From positions 1-64,000 of the forward strand of contig JAEUWP010000470.1 of the NCBI GenBank assembly GCA_018524725.1: a stretch of 64,000 nt of DNA, given 5' to 3'. This DNA is from Podaxis mareebaensis. Taxonomy: Eukaryota > Basidiomycota > Agaricomycetes > Agaricales > Agaricaceae. The notes below the pieces were generated by a model, which had not been told where the DNA came from, ran no database searches, and saw nothing but the letters and a program-made list of their open reading frames with translations. Numbering within the stretch: the stretch's first letter is position 1; every line of letters begins with the position of its first letter. Made by a program: the position numbers and the translations under genes. Positions 10,359 through 22,100 of this stretch are shown here, piece by piece.

Positions 10359-12549
10359 TCACTCTGAGCTCCTGCTCTTCCCCTCTTGCTCCTGTCTCCC
10401 TGCTTGAGTCTCATCCTCGGACTTTGTCATTTCGACTCGGCTGGTTGGTCTAGGGGTGATTGACCCACTGCTGCCCGTCGTCGTAGGAGCATGACCACTT
10501 GGCAGCGAACTGGCTCTCGGTGTCGCACTTCCGCTGCTTGATTTGCTCTCCGTAGTCGATGATGAGGTTCCTGGGTCTTGCACCTGCCCGCCAGCGTCTT
10601 CCAGACTGTGAACCATCTGCTCCCTTTGTTGTTCTTCATTTTGTCTACCACCTTCCGTTTGTCGCGGTTCCTCGACTTCCTCGTTCGCGTCCTTCTGCCC
10701 TTCAACCTCCTTGGCCAACATGTCTACAATGCCAAGGTAAAACGTCGCTGGCCGGAATTTGATCTCTTTACCCATGATTTCGGCCCATTTGTAGCGGGCG
10801 GTGTTTATCCAACCTACGAGATCAAGGTGGTTTACTTGAGAGAGGGTGCCAAGGTACGTGCCCTAAACCATGTGTTATTTTTGGGTTGAGCATGTGCAAG
10901 GGTCAGGACATGCGTACCCATTTTGCTGATTCAATTGAGACGAGACCGTCATTCGGACCCTCTTTTTCTAGAATGACAGAGTGCGGCCACCTTGATGGCA
11001 TATTTCGTTAGTACTGGTAACCGGGTCAACGGATCAATAGGTCAACGTACTTCCAGGTATCAATCAACCCAGGTTCATAAACGGCGCCCCAGCTGAAATA
11101 CCGCACACCTTCAATGTCAGGTGTTTCTTGGTTGAATTTTTTCATGTTTTCCACCGTGAGGCACTCGAAGGCTTTGCCATCTCCGCCGCCGTTGGGTAGG
11201 AGGTCAAGGAGGGACATGACGGAGGGCATGCGTTCGGGACCGACGGTTTTGAGGAAGTGGTCGGCGAAGGAGGAACCACGGTGTGGAGTGGCGATAGTTG
11301 TTATGCTTAGAACATTGAATTTACGGTATGTGAGGTGAGCCGTTAGGTATCGACAGTCGAGGCCGCCCTACCCGCAGCGGGGAGTTAATTCTGGGACTCA
11401 TTGTGATGGGCGTAAAAGGAGTAATTACCATGCTGTGGCCTAACAACGTATGAGTTTGGGAAGATGCCGGATGGATGAGGGTACTTACCTATCAGGTGGA
11501 CGCTTCTGCCGGGGTATACTTGGGATATACGTTCTTCTAAGACTTTTGCACGGTCGACATAACTGCTGGTTGCGGGTACTCGTGTTATGAGGACTTCGGT
11601 GCCATTTTGTTCCAAGACTTCTTTGATCCCTCGCCAGTGGGTGACTTGCAGTGGTGCAATTGCAGGTCCGATTGTGACGGAATCAAATCCTAGAAGGCCA
11701 TGGCAGAATACTACAGGATTGGTGGTGGATTTGTCTAAACGGGTATGTAATGAGTGAGCGGAGTGGCATGTAACATGTGATAAATGCAAGAGGCGTACAT
11801 TTCTTCTTGAGGTGCTGTTTTTGGTCTTCATCGGATAGTAGCTCGTTGTTAGAGTCTCTGGATTCGGAGAACCACCAGGAAAAGGTAGATGTGCCTTGGA
11901 GACTGGAAAGGAAGGACGATGTTGCGGAGGCGGTGGAGTCTGCTGTAGATTGTGTAGACATAGAGCGGGATGGTGGAAGGGACATGCGACGAAGGGTGTC
12001 AAGTGAGGAACGGTGTGGAGGAGAGTTGCTTAGGACGATTGGAGGCAGCTGGATTCCTGAAGTTGAGGCATTGTCGTCGGGAGATGTTGCGACTGCGAGT
12101 GGAGGAGAGAGTGAAGATGTAGGAAGGGTAGAGCGGGTGAGATTGTCCAAGAACGGCGGAGGACGTGCTAGATTCCGACCTCGGAAGGTAGATGGCAACC
12201 GGGCCATTGGAGGTCGAGCTATCAGTGGTTCCTGCAGTGCTTCTCGCAGAAGGGTCAGGTTGGGTGATGAAGATAACGGTGAGGACGAGCCAGATTCCGA
12301 GCCGGAGCGACTGTGCTGGCCTGGGGACCAGTTCGAGAGCCAACGGAGGACGGGGGCTCTGTGTGGGGCAGCATTCGAAAGGTCGACGGAAGGTGGCCGA
12401 CGCATATCAGAGGGGCTGTCGAGAGATGAACGCGGGCTTTCGTGGGGAGTGGACTGGTTCGATGGACTGACTCGTGAGCCAAGAAGAGCCTCAAGGCGGT
12501 CTGTGAGGCGAAGGCGGGATGAAGGACGGGATGTTGGGGGCTCGGTCAT
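10359..12549 (-). CDS. Alpha/beta-hydrolase, triacylglycerol-lipase-like
   Basis: Predicted 633 residues from exons 12549-11799, 11734-11489, 11439-11429, 11367-11051, 10990-10918 and 10862-10359. The first about 250 residues are Ser/Pro-rich and look disordered. The lipase domain begins at NPVVFCHGLLG (residue about 256, oxyanion loop). The nucleophile elbow is GHSMGG (about 333-338). Likely triad partners are Asp in NDGLVS (about 453) and His in NHLDLVGW (about 479). The C-terminus is a hydrophilic Ser/Thr/Glu-rich tail. It should hydrolyse glycerolipid esters; substrate and location are unknown, and no signal peptide is seen. An 11-nt exon encodes the middle of the catalytic elbow. It shares a 112-bp divergent promoter with the C2H2 gene at 12662. 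Confidence 0.9.
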
Positions 12550-12661
12550 TGGGGTATGCCCGTATGGGGTGCATCCAGTATCTTCTTGATTCTGCCTTCG
12601 TCGCCGAGAATTGACAACTTGGGTTTACTGTGTGACGTCACACTTCTCTTTCCTTGTGCAC
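12550..12661. promoter_or_regulatory. Divergent promoter with CRE-type palindrome
   Basis: 112 bp separate the lipase ATG (minus strand) from the zinc-finger ATG (plus strand). It contains the perfect 14-bp palindrome GTGTGACGTCACAC at 12630-12643, whose core TGACGTCA is the classic bZIP CRE/ATF site. The palindrome lies about 18 bp before the zinc-finger start codon. Regulation of either gene by a CREB/ATF-type factor is inference. Confidence 0.55.
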
Positions 12662-13058
12662 ATGCCACCACCAGACTTGCCCTCTATCCTGCCTCCCAGT
12701 GAAGGCGTACAGGATTGTGAGTCCACCCGCTGGCCCCTTGCAAGCTTCTGATCTGTTTAGCCACTACTACCCTCGAGCAAATCAAGGCCGCAGAGCAGAA
12801 CGGCAAGATCACCGAACCAGAGCAGTATGTCATATCTCTTTACACAATCCTCTTGCCTTACGTCCTTGCAGAACGCCTATCTATATCTGCGCCTTCCAAG
12901 GTACGACTACTCTGACATCTCTCCTCGTTTATCCTCACACTTTGGCAGATTGCTTCCGCTTGTACCCCAACTACGATCGTCTGATGTCCCATCGAAAGCG
13001 CGACCACAACTCTGACGGCGATACCGATATCATCACATGGAACTATGACCACATTTGA
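12662..13058 (+). CDS. Small single C2H2 zinc-finger protein
   Basis: Predicted 85 residues from four exons: 12662-12716, 12761-12824, 12872-12900 (29 nt) and 12949-13058. All have GT-AG introns and join in frame. No single-frame reading shows the protein whole. The C-terminal half carries one C2H2 finger, C-x4-C-x12-H-x4-H, reading CAFQDCFRLYPNYDRLMSH then RKRDH. The 29-nt exon supplies the first Cys and the next exon the second. The N-terminal half is Pro/Glu/Gln-rich. It could be a nucleic-acid binder or a component of a larger complex. I do not recognise an orthologue. It is divergently transcribed from the lipase gene. Confidence 0.7.
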
Positions 13059-13418
13059 TTCTGAACATCCTGTAGCCACATCTTTCTCTCAATCAAATCT
13101 CGTTCTTGTCCCGGTTTTTAGATTTTCGAGTGCTACAAGCTGCTACAAGGTTTGTTCATACTTTGGAACGGCAGTTTCGGACCGCGACAAAACGCGCACA
13201 CGTGAAGTCTATTTCGCGTCCTTTCTCACGAGGGCTAATAAACGCGTTCACTGTATCATTGTCGGCACAAGCAGCCGTCTCTTGTCGTCAGTCACCCGAT
13301 CCTCCTCATTCTCTCTCCAGTATACAGTCCGCGGGGTGCACTAGGTGAGCGAATCCGTATAGTCGTCCTCATTTTATTCAGTAATCGTTCTTCAAGACTC
13401 CCTACTCCCTCCGATTCT
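13059..13418 (+). promoter_or_regulatory. DNA2 upstream region with MCB-like elements
   Basis: 360 bp between the zinc-finger stop and the DNA2 ATG. It holds ACGCG at 13192-13196, TTTCGCG at 13212-13218 and a perfect MCB hexamer ACGCGT at 13242-13247. These are the core sequences bound by MBF (Mbp1/Res-Swi6) in fungi, which drives G1/S genes. The sites are read directly; cell-cycle control is inferred from the family and from DNA2 function. Confidence 0.5.
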
Positions 13419-16400
13419 ATGCCGCCTGCCAAAGTATCTCAACAAGATGAGGCTGATTTCATGCAATCCATACTAAGCGGGCTCGATGATACCCTTTCCT
13501 CCAACCCGCCCGCAACCCCTCCTAAAACCAAGAAGCCCAAAAAGGTTGAGCGGGTTCTCGATAAGGTGAAGACTCCAAACAAAACCCCTAAGAAAATCAA
13601 GATCGAGGACACATTGCCTACCATCCCCGCGGCACGCGTATCTGCGTCACAAGAAGACCTTGATATGGCTGCCTTGTTGGAAGGCGCAGAAGACTGGGAC
13701 TGGAGCGACATGAATGATTTCATGACTCCTAAGAAGTCTGCCTCGCCCAAGAAGCCAAAGACTACGTTGGGTTTGGATTCGCCTAGGAAACCGTTGCCTC
13801 ATGTGTCGCTGCGGGAGTACCGGAAGGAGATTTGTACGCGTTGTTTCGTCGAGTCTGTCTCTGAGGTGCAGGTTAAAGGCCGCTCACAAAAAGTGAGGTC
13901 TCGTCCATCACACAAGAAAGGACGCTGATGTTTTCTTCTAGATATTGGTCGTTAAGGTCAATCCTGGTGAAGAAAGACGTTCCGTGGTTCTCCAAGATGA
14001 TTGGACCACGACAGACGTCCGCATCGGTACGTCCTTAACGATGGTCCTGTTGCACCTAATCTAATTTGACAACCCCAGGCGACGTAATAAATGTCATCGG
14101 GCCATTCGAGGCCTTCGCGCCCACTTCATCCTCCTCCTCACTCACTTCGACCGTCCACATCACTTCCAAATTCAACTACCTTATTCTCCACCCCGACATC
14201 CTAATAACCGCTACAGCACTCTCCAACGCCTCTCAATGCAGACGTAAACCCCTCCTCGCCGGCCTCGTTCGCTCTACCAGCGACGTTACACCAGCGTTGG
14301 TGTGGGGCAATATTCTCCACGAGGTCATGCAGCTGTGTATGAATGAGAACTGCTGGGAGGAGAAGTGGATTGAGAAGAGGATTGATGAGACCGTGAGGAA
14401 GAACTTGATTAATGTTGTGAGGATTGGGATGACTGTTGAGGATGCATTGAGGGAAGTTAAGGAGAGGGCGAGGGGTTTGATTGTGTTCGCGAGGAAGTAT
14501 TTAAGTGTGAAACCGAAGGTAAGTATTGTTTGCTGTCCAACGATTAGATACTAATGCTTCTTACTAGCCTGAAGGTGTCCTTACGGATACGAGATCCAGC
14601 TCGGAAGACCCCCAATCACTCCTCGCAATCACTGACCTCCTTGACGTTGAAGAAGACATTTGGTCTCCAACTTACGGCCTCAAAGGCAAAATCGACGCAA
14701 CCGTCCACTCCATAATCTCCCAACCTAAACCTCTAGCCAACCAAACTAATCACTACTTCCCAAAACCATCCAAATTGAATCCTCGCGAGCCGGAAATTAT
14801 CTCAGGGGCAGTCCCGTTCGAAATCAAAACCGGACGTTCGGTAATGGGCATGGAACATCGTGCACAGACGATGTTGTATACTTTGCTCGTGGCGGAGAGG
14901 TATCATCAGGAGGTGGATGCGGGGTTGTTGTACTATACCCAGAAGGAGGAGGTGGTGAGAGTTCCGGTTGTTAGAAATGAGTTGAGGGGGTTGATTATGG
15001 CGAGAAATGAGTTGGCGGGGTACATGGTGCGGAGGCATCGGCTTGCTGAGGGACGTGGCGTGAGTGAAAATGGAGGGAATATTGAGGATGAGCCGTTCTT
15101 GCCACCGAGTATCGATGATGAGAGGGTGTGCAAGAGGTGTTATGTGTTGGATACCTGTATGTTGTATCGCAAGGTTGTATTCCACCCCTCCCTTTCCTTG
15201 GCACTGCTGACTTTGGGATCACATAGGCTGTGGAGGGCGTCACGGATATCTCTTCGCCCATCGCTGATACGTACGAGCTCAAAACCTCACATCTAACGCC
15301 GCCGCAGCTTGAATTCTTCAAGCAATGGGAGAGGCTTATCTCGCTAGAGGAAAGGGATATTCACAGGTTCAAGAAAGAGTTGTGGACTATGGGTGCGAAG
15401 GAGAGAGAAGAGAAGGGGAGGTGTTTCGCTGCAATGGTGCTGGATGCATCTTATGATCCTACTGCACCGGCCGCCTCACAAGGTGGAAAGTGTCATGCAG
15501 ACCAGGTGGACGATGCCGAGGCGGATTTGGTGAACTCAGGGAAGGACAAGATACACAAGTTCACGTATCGTTTCCTTCGGTCTTCGCAGACGCGAATGTC
15601 CACTCGGAGGACTCAAGACGGCAGGGAAGAGGTGATCGAAAGTTTGTTGACTGGACATATGGGCGTTGGGGAGGCAATCACCGTTTCGGTCGAACCGGAC
15701 TTGTTGGCCTTGGCTAGGGGATTCATTGTGGATCTGACGCCGACGGCAGTGGTTCTTGGTGTGGATCATGAGTTGAATTTGGAGAGGATTGGGTGGAGAT
15801 TGGCTGCGCGGAGGCAAAAGTCAGACTCGACTCAACAGGGAGAGGAAGAGATTTTGTTCAGGATTGATAAGGATGATTTGCATGGTGGCATGGCGAGGAT
15901 AAGGGATAACTTGGCGCAGATGTTTTATGCGGATGGGGATGTGAAGAGGTTGGAGTTGGTTGTGGATTTGAGAGCACCGGCGTTTGAGAACCTTGACTGG
16001 ATCGATGATGAGTATTCGCGGGACTGGAGGGAGTTTGCGAAGCATACGGAGCACTTGAATACGAATCAGAAGGAAGCGGTGAAGAGGGTGTTGAGTGCGA
16101 AAGATTATGCGCTTATCCTGGGGATGCCTGGGACAGGCAAGACGAGTGTGATTGCGAGTCTTGTGAAAGTGCTTGTGGGGATGGGGAAGAGTGTGTTATT
16201 GAGTGCGTATACGCATTCGGCGGTGGATAATGTGTTGTTGAGGTTAAAGAAGGAGGCGGAGAAGGGGAAGCTTGAGTTTGGGGTGTTGAGATTGGGGAAT
16301 TTGGATAAGGTATGTTTTGGAAACTTGAATATTTCCACAGAAGAGAGCTGATGAAAATTTGTCCAGATTCACCCGGATGCGCAGGAGTTTACTCTAGCGA

Positions 16401-17847
16401 AACGGAAGCAGGCAGTGACGGTCGAGCAGCTCGAGATGCAGCTGATGAGTCCTCCTGTCGTGGCGACCACTTGTCTTTCCGTTGACCAGTAAGTGATTGC
16501 TTGTTCTCTATTTTTCTTAGGGTATAACATATATGATGGTGTGCAGTGCGTTGTTCAATCGCAGGAAGTTTGATTATTGTATTGTGGATGAGGCCTCGCA
16601 AATTACTCTACCCACGTGCTTAGGGCCTATACGGTTCGCGGAGAGATTTGTGCTTGTAGGAGATCACTTCCAACTTCCGCCTTTGGTACGTTTTGCTCCT
16701 TGGCTCACTTGCTTAGTTCATTTACATGGTCATAGGTTCGGAGTGTACAAGCACGTCAGGGTGGTCTCGATGTATCGCTCTTCCGTCGACTCTCACAAGC
16801 ACATCCAGAAGCCGTTGTCGAGTTGGCGGAGCAATATAGGATGAATGAGGAAATTATGACGCTGTCAAATCGGTTGATCTATGGGAACAGGTTGAGGTGT
16901 GGTTCGGAGAGTGTCCGGAAGAGGAAGCTGACCATTCCGAGGTGGGAAGTTGTGAAGGCATTGTGTGAGTCTACTGAGGGTATTTGCGGTGTTGCGAAAG
17001 GTGAAGGAGGTGAAGGGGCACGAGAGTGTTGGTTGAGACGACTCCTCGACGAGAACTGCAAGGCAGTTTTTGTGGATACTGATGGGATCCCTGGACATGA
17101 ATCTCGGGCAGGTGATTTGATTCAGAACGAAGTGGAGGCACAGTTGGTGAGGCAAGTCACGGAAGCGTTTATTCTGGGTGGAGTGTCGCCAGAACAAGTT
17201 GGGATCATAACGCTGTATAAACAGCAGGTCAAGCTGATTTCGCATTTGTTGGGAGGGAGGAGAGATGTGGAGATTTTGACGGCAGATAGGAGTCAGGGGC
17301 GAGATAAGGATGTTGTGATTTTTTCCATGGTTAGGTCGAACGATGAAGGAAGAGTGAGTATTTCTATACTTAAGGTTGGAGAGCGAGATTTCTGATGTGT
17401 CTCGGCTTACAGACCGGAGATTTGGTGAAGGATTGGAGGAGAATAAACGTCTCGTTCACGCGTGCGAGGTCCAAGCTAATTATTTTTGGATCGAGGCAAA
17501 CGTTGCAGGCGACACCACTTCTAAAGGGATTCTTCGACTTGATGGATGAGAAGGGTTGGGTATTGAGCATGCCTGATGAAGCTCATACGTTCCACGGTTC
17601 CGTGCTGCGTGATGCTCCACTGACGAATCGGGCAGAGATTGGTATGGAGGTTGATATGAACGAGGGGCTGAGCCTGAAGGTGACGCTGTCAAAGAGAAGC
17701 GGTGAAGAGGGAGAGAGCGGCATCGGAGGTCTCGGGAAGGATAAGGATCCTCGACCCGTGAAGAAGATGAGAAAGAGTCACGGTGTTGATTCGGGGATAT
17801 TAAAGGGCAAGCCGGTGTTGCAGGATGTGATCAATGACGGGTTGTAA
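13419..17847 (+). CDS. DNA2: DNA replication ATP-dependent helicase/nuclease DNA2
   Basis: Predicted 1333 residues from nine exons: 13419-13892, 13942-14026, 14079-14518, 14568-15173, 15227-16309, 16367-16488, 16547-16685, 16736-17353, 17413-17847. Dna2 removes long flaps in Okazaki-fragment maturation and resects double-strand breaks in the nucleus. The RecB-type nuclease core is FEIKTGR (residue about 417). It is embraced by four cysteines expected to hold a 4Fe-4S cluster: SQCRRK (about 240) and [11 protein letters not shown] (about 519-529). The SF1 helicase has Walker [10 protein letters not shown] (about 834), DEASQ (about 949), [18 protein letters not shown] and [10 protein letters not shown]. 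The N-terminus is Lys/Pro-rich with TP/SP sites and a likely nuclear signal. All key residues are present. Its promoter carries MCB-like elements. Confidence 0.97.
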
Positions 17848-19107
17848 TTATAAGCCGAGGGCGAGGGCTGGTATGAGCGTCCTGAAAGAGGATGCAGAGC
17901 GTAGGTGATCATTGATATTGAGGCTGTGGTGCTCTGTATCATTTGTACATATAGAGATGCCTGAATCATATATTTCTGCGGTTCTGGAGCCGCAATCCCG
18001 GATGTTAGATTATTTTTAGCATCGGAGTGATGCTTTTGATTGGATGATATGATATAAAGGGAGCTTTTGGCCAAAGATCTCCGCGGCCGGGATAGAAGCC
18101 TTCATTGAACGCTGAACAGATGCATGTCAGATGCATTCAGCATGGCTAACGGACATTAGTTCATGGATAATGCGTGGTCGGTGGACGGTGAATGAAAGGC
18201 GGTGACCATCAGCGGGAGGAGTTGTACCGAGGATTGACAAGACGCAGGTCTCTACAACCGTACTGCTTCTGATTTGACGAGTATGACTGCCATCCTGATC
18301 AATACCTATCTGTTCATCGTCGAATCCCATGTTGATGCGTCAAGCTGTTTGGAAAATTTCCAGGGGCTAAGCGCAAGCGCCAGTCAGGGCCTGGGCGTCC
18401 GACAGATCAACAACATCGTTGCATTAGGCAAAAAGCAGCACATTTGACCGAGACCCTGGTATTTGTTGTGTGAACAGATACACCCATAGGCATTGGTTAC
18501 GAAGGGGCGGGCCGTCTCCATCAGCCAAAAGATGCGACGTGTGATGATGGGATGGTGCTTATGGAGGGGATGTGTTCGGGATTAATCTTTGACTCCTTTT
18601 GTCATCATGTCAGGTGGTAGGGCCAGACAGGTGCACTGAAATGCAAGCTACGTATGGGAATTTCAGTTTGCCTGTGGGGAGGCGAATATTTCTATACAAA
18701 GCTGGAGTTGTAGGATATGACGTTGATTGGTGGTAATACGAAGCTACAACAATCCAAATTGAAAGCTCATATATATGCTGTAATGAGAGAAGAAGCAAGG
18801 AGAAGGAACGAGCAAACAAAGGCAAACAGTAGGTCGATTATGGTGTTGGGAAAAAGAATTGTTGGCTGCCAACTCTCTTGCCCCGCCTGTCTCCCCTACC
18901 CTATCCTACCCCCTTCTTCTTCTCCCCCCTCGTGCAAAACTCACGGACCTTTCGTCCATTCAAATTCTTGTCGATCATTCCACTCCTCACGACGCTCGAG
19001 AATTGTGTAGTCAATCAACCCGTTTGCGCCATATTCAACCAGATCACCCCACATATCCCACCTAGCAGCCAGCCATTCCGTCCTTCTTTGGAAAGAGAAA
19101 GCGTAGA
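17848..19107. other. Intergenic, no supported gene
   Basis: 1.26 kb between DNA2 and the kelch gene. It contains only short frames, such as a minus frame at 18127-18330 without recognisable homology. Pyrimidine-rich sequence around 18900-19080 just before the kelch ATG is typical of a fungal promoter and 5' UTR. Confidence 0.5.
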
Positions 19108-22100
19108 ATGTCCTTCTTCTCCAGGAAGAAGCATGCCCAGCCTGCTGTCAATGTAACAGTCGCTCAACTCCCAAGCCAGGCTCTCGCGCAATTGTCTTCA
19201 AATGCCAGCCGGGATGGGAATATAAGCCAGCCAAGCAGCCTGCGCGGAGACAACCCGTTGAATGATGTGTGCGTATACTTTCTTCCGTCAGCTATCCTTG
19301 TACATCTTTGGTCCGCTATTTCCAATATGTCGGCTCACGCCATTCTATTTCTTCCCTTAGCAACATGGGTCCGGTTCAAAGGACCAGAGGTGGAAGTCCT
19401 CAGGGTGCCGGATTGCAGAATTCGAATTCGATGCAAACCCAATCTCCTCAGCAACCACAACATTATCCGCAGCCCCAGCGACCCCAACCGCCACCTCAAC
19501 AACCGCAACAGCCGCAACAACCGCAACAATCCCCTCAGCAGCCGATCCAACAACCCCCTCAACAGCAGCCTCCCCAACGTCCACCCGCTTACCCATGGTC
19601 CTACCGTCGCCTCATCCTCCTCCCACCCTCCATCAAACCTGATAGAGTTGATGAAGTCCCCGCGCCGACAACCCCTTCGCCTTCCCCGTTCCCTCGCTAT
19701 GGTCACGCTCTCCCATCTAGTACTACCGCCAGCGGGGACCTCTATATCTTCGGTGGTCTTGTGCGAGAGGCGGCCCGCAACGATCTCTACCTTTATTCGA
19801 CGAAGGAAAATGCTGCTACGTTGCTGCAAACTGGTGGCGAGATTCCGAGTCCTCGAGTTGGGCATGCCAGTTCCCTAATTAGCAATGTCCTTATTGTCTG
19901 GGGTGGAGACACCAAAACTGACGCTTCAAGTCGGGGAAGTGAACCTCACGATGATGGTCTATACTTGCTGAACCTGGGTGTGTGGCTTTCCTCGGATAGC
20001 GATTAATTTTTTTGATTTCTAACAAATAGATCCTAACGCTCCAGTTTCTCGTGATTGGACCAGAGTCACTGTACATGGTCCAGCGCCCGTGGGCCGTTAT
20101 GGCCATGCTGTTGCTATCGTTGGGACGGTATTTTTTGTGTTTGGTGGACAAGTTGATGGGATGTTCTTGAACGATGTCTGGGGATTTGATCTCAATACCT
20201 GTAAGCGCCCACTTAGTTTGCTTCTCGGCGTATTTAATCAACCATTTCGGTTCTAGTGCGTACGAGAGCGGCTTGGGAGCTGTATGAACCCACCTCGCAA
20301 GAACGGCCAGCCCAGCGCACGGGCCATATCTGTGTCCCATACCAGGACCGGCTGATTATGTACATTGAATTTGCCAATTAGGTTGTCCGGAGGCTGACAG
20401 TTTTGCCTAATCTAGATTCGGCGGTACTGACGGGCAGTATCATTATAATGATATCTGGTCCTTCGATCTCAAGACACGGAAATGGTCGGAACTGCAATGC
20501 ATTGGACATATCCCGTCACCACGGGAGGGTCACGCTGCTGCCATTGTTGATGACGTTATCTACGTTTTTGGTGGGCGGGGTGTTGACGGCAAGGACTTGG
20601 GCGACCTTGCGGCATTTAAGATCTCTAGTGAGTTTAAGTCTAATCTCCCAGCGGCACAGCATGTCTAAAAACTCAATACAGAGCAACGATGGTTCAGGTT
20701 CGAAAACATGGGTCCTACTCCGAGTGGTCGTTCTGGCCATGCTATGGCGTCTATGGGTACCAAGGTCTTCGTGCTTGGTGGTGAATCCTTCGTTTCCTCC
20801 AGGACGGATGACTCGGATCTTGTATATGTCCTTGATACCAGTTAGTACCAACCCATTTCGTTAGGACAGATCGCTGATTTGTCCACTCAGAACACATCAA
20901 ATACCCTCCTCCTGATGCGCCGCCGCCCGACCGCAAATCAGTAGCACCTCCTGGTCAAAACCAGCAGGCTCCGCAGCCTAACGGGCGTCCCATGTCGCCT
21001 AACGCTGCTCCTTCACCGGCGGAAGACCCTCGAGCTAGGGCTATGTCACCTACCGCCAGTATCCGGTCTAACGGTATGGCACCACAACCATTTGCGATGA
21101 ATCCTAAAGGCAAGGCACCAATGAGACCTCGGCGAGAAGACGATGACGTCGCAGGTACCGACGATGGTATGGATGCCAGCACTTCGGAGTCCTATTCGCA
21201 TCGCGAGCGTGCTATGTCTCCCGAACAACAGAACCGACAGCAGCAACAAGCTCAACAGCGTGCGAAAAGTCCTCAACAAGGTGGGACTGCTAGTCGCACT
21301 GTCTCACCTAATGGCGAGATGTACGATGCGAGACAACCGCCTAATATGGCCAGCGTGATGGGCATCAACGGCTCTGCCACTGGACGAGGATCACCAGCTG
21401 TCACAGGACGTATGTCCCCTGCTCCCGGACGTGCTTCCCCCGTTGTCGATCGATCGAGGTCCCAGGCTGACACTTATCCTGGATCACAAAACGGGTCGCC
21501 CGCGTTGAATGGTGTATTCCCGCGCGGCAATGGGTCTGTGGGTAGTGTTGCTGCGGATCTTGTAAGAGATCTGAAGGCCAAGGACGCGGAGTTGGACGGG
21601 TTGAAGAGGCAGATGACGTGGATGAAGGAGGCACTGTCGAAGGCGGCGAAGGCAGGGTACGTCTTATCGGATAAGCAGGGGGCAGTAGATTTGGTGTCGG
21701 ATGGTGGGATTGATGCGAGTATGGAAGATCGGGCTGAGTTGTTGTTCAAATTCAAGCAATTTAGAGCAGAGATGCAGGTAGGCACTCTCCCTTCGCTCAG
21801 AAAAGGATTCGAGTACTGATTTATGTTTAGGCTTCCATGGCTGAACAAGCTAAACAGGCCTCAGAACGGGTAGCGGAGGCTGAACGTGCCAAGGCAGGCG
21901 CCACACAAGAAGCTGCTTACTACCGTGCCAAGCTAGCTGCTCTCGAAGCCAACAATGAAACCGAAATCTCACGGATAGAGCGCGAGCGCATCGCCTTCTT
22001 AGAGAAGAGTATGACGAACCTCATGAGCGAGCGGTGGACACAGGACCACAAGATCGGCGAGCTCGGTAATTCAGTAGCCCTCCAAACAACACTCTTACAA

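Noticed and set aside
11777..12589. 270-codon plus-strand frame
   Set aside because: It is antisense to the low-complexity first exon of the lipase; Arg/Gly/Ser-rich shadow frame.
19438..19590. Gln/Pro tract as a tandem array or CRISPR-like repeat
   Set aside because: It is an imperfect coding microsatellite within the kelch gene, without spacers.
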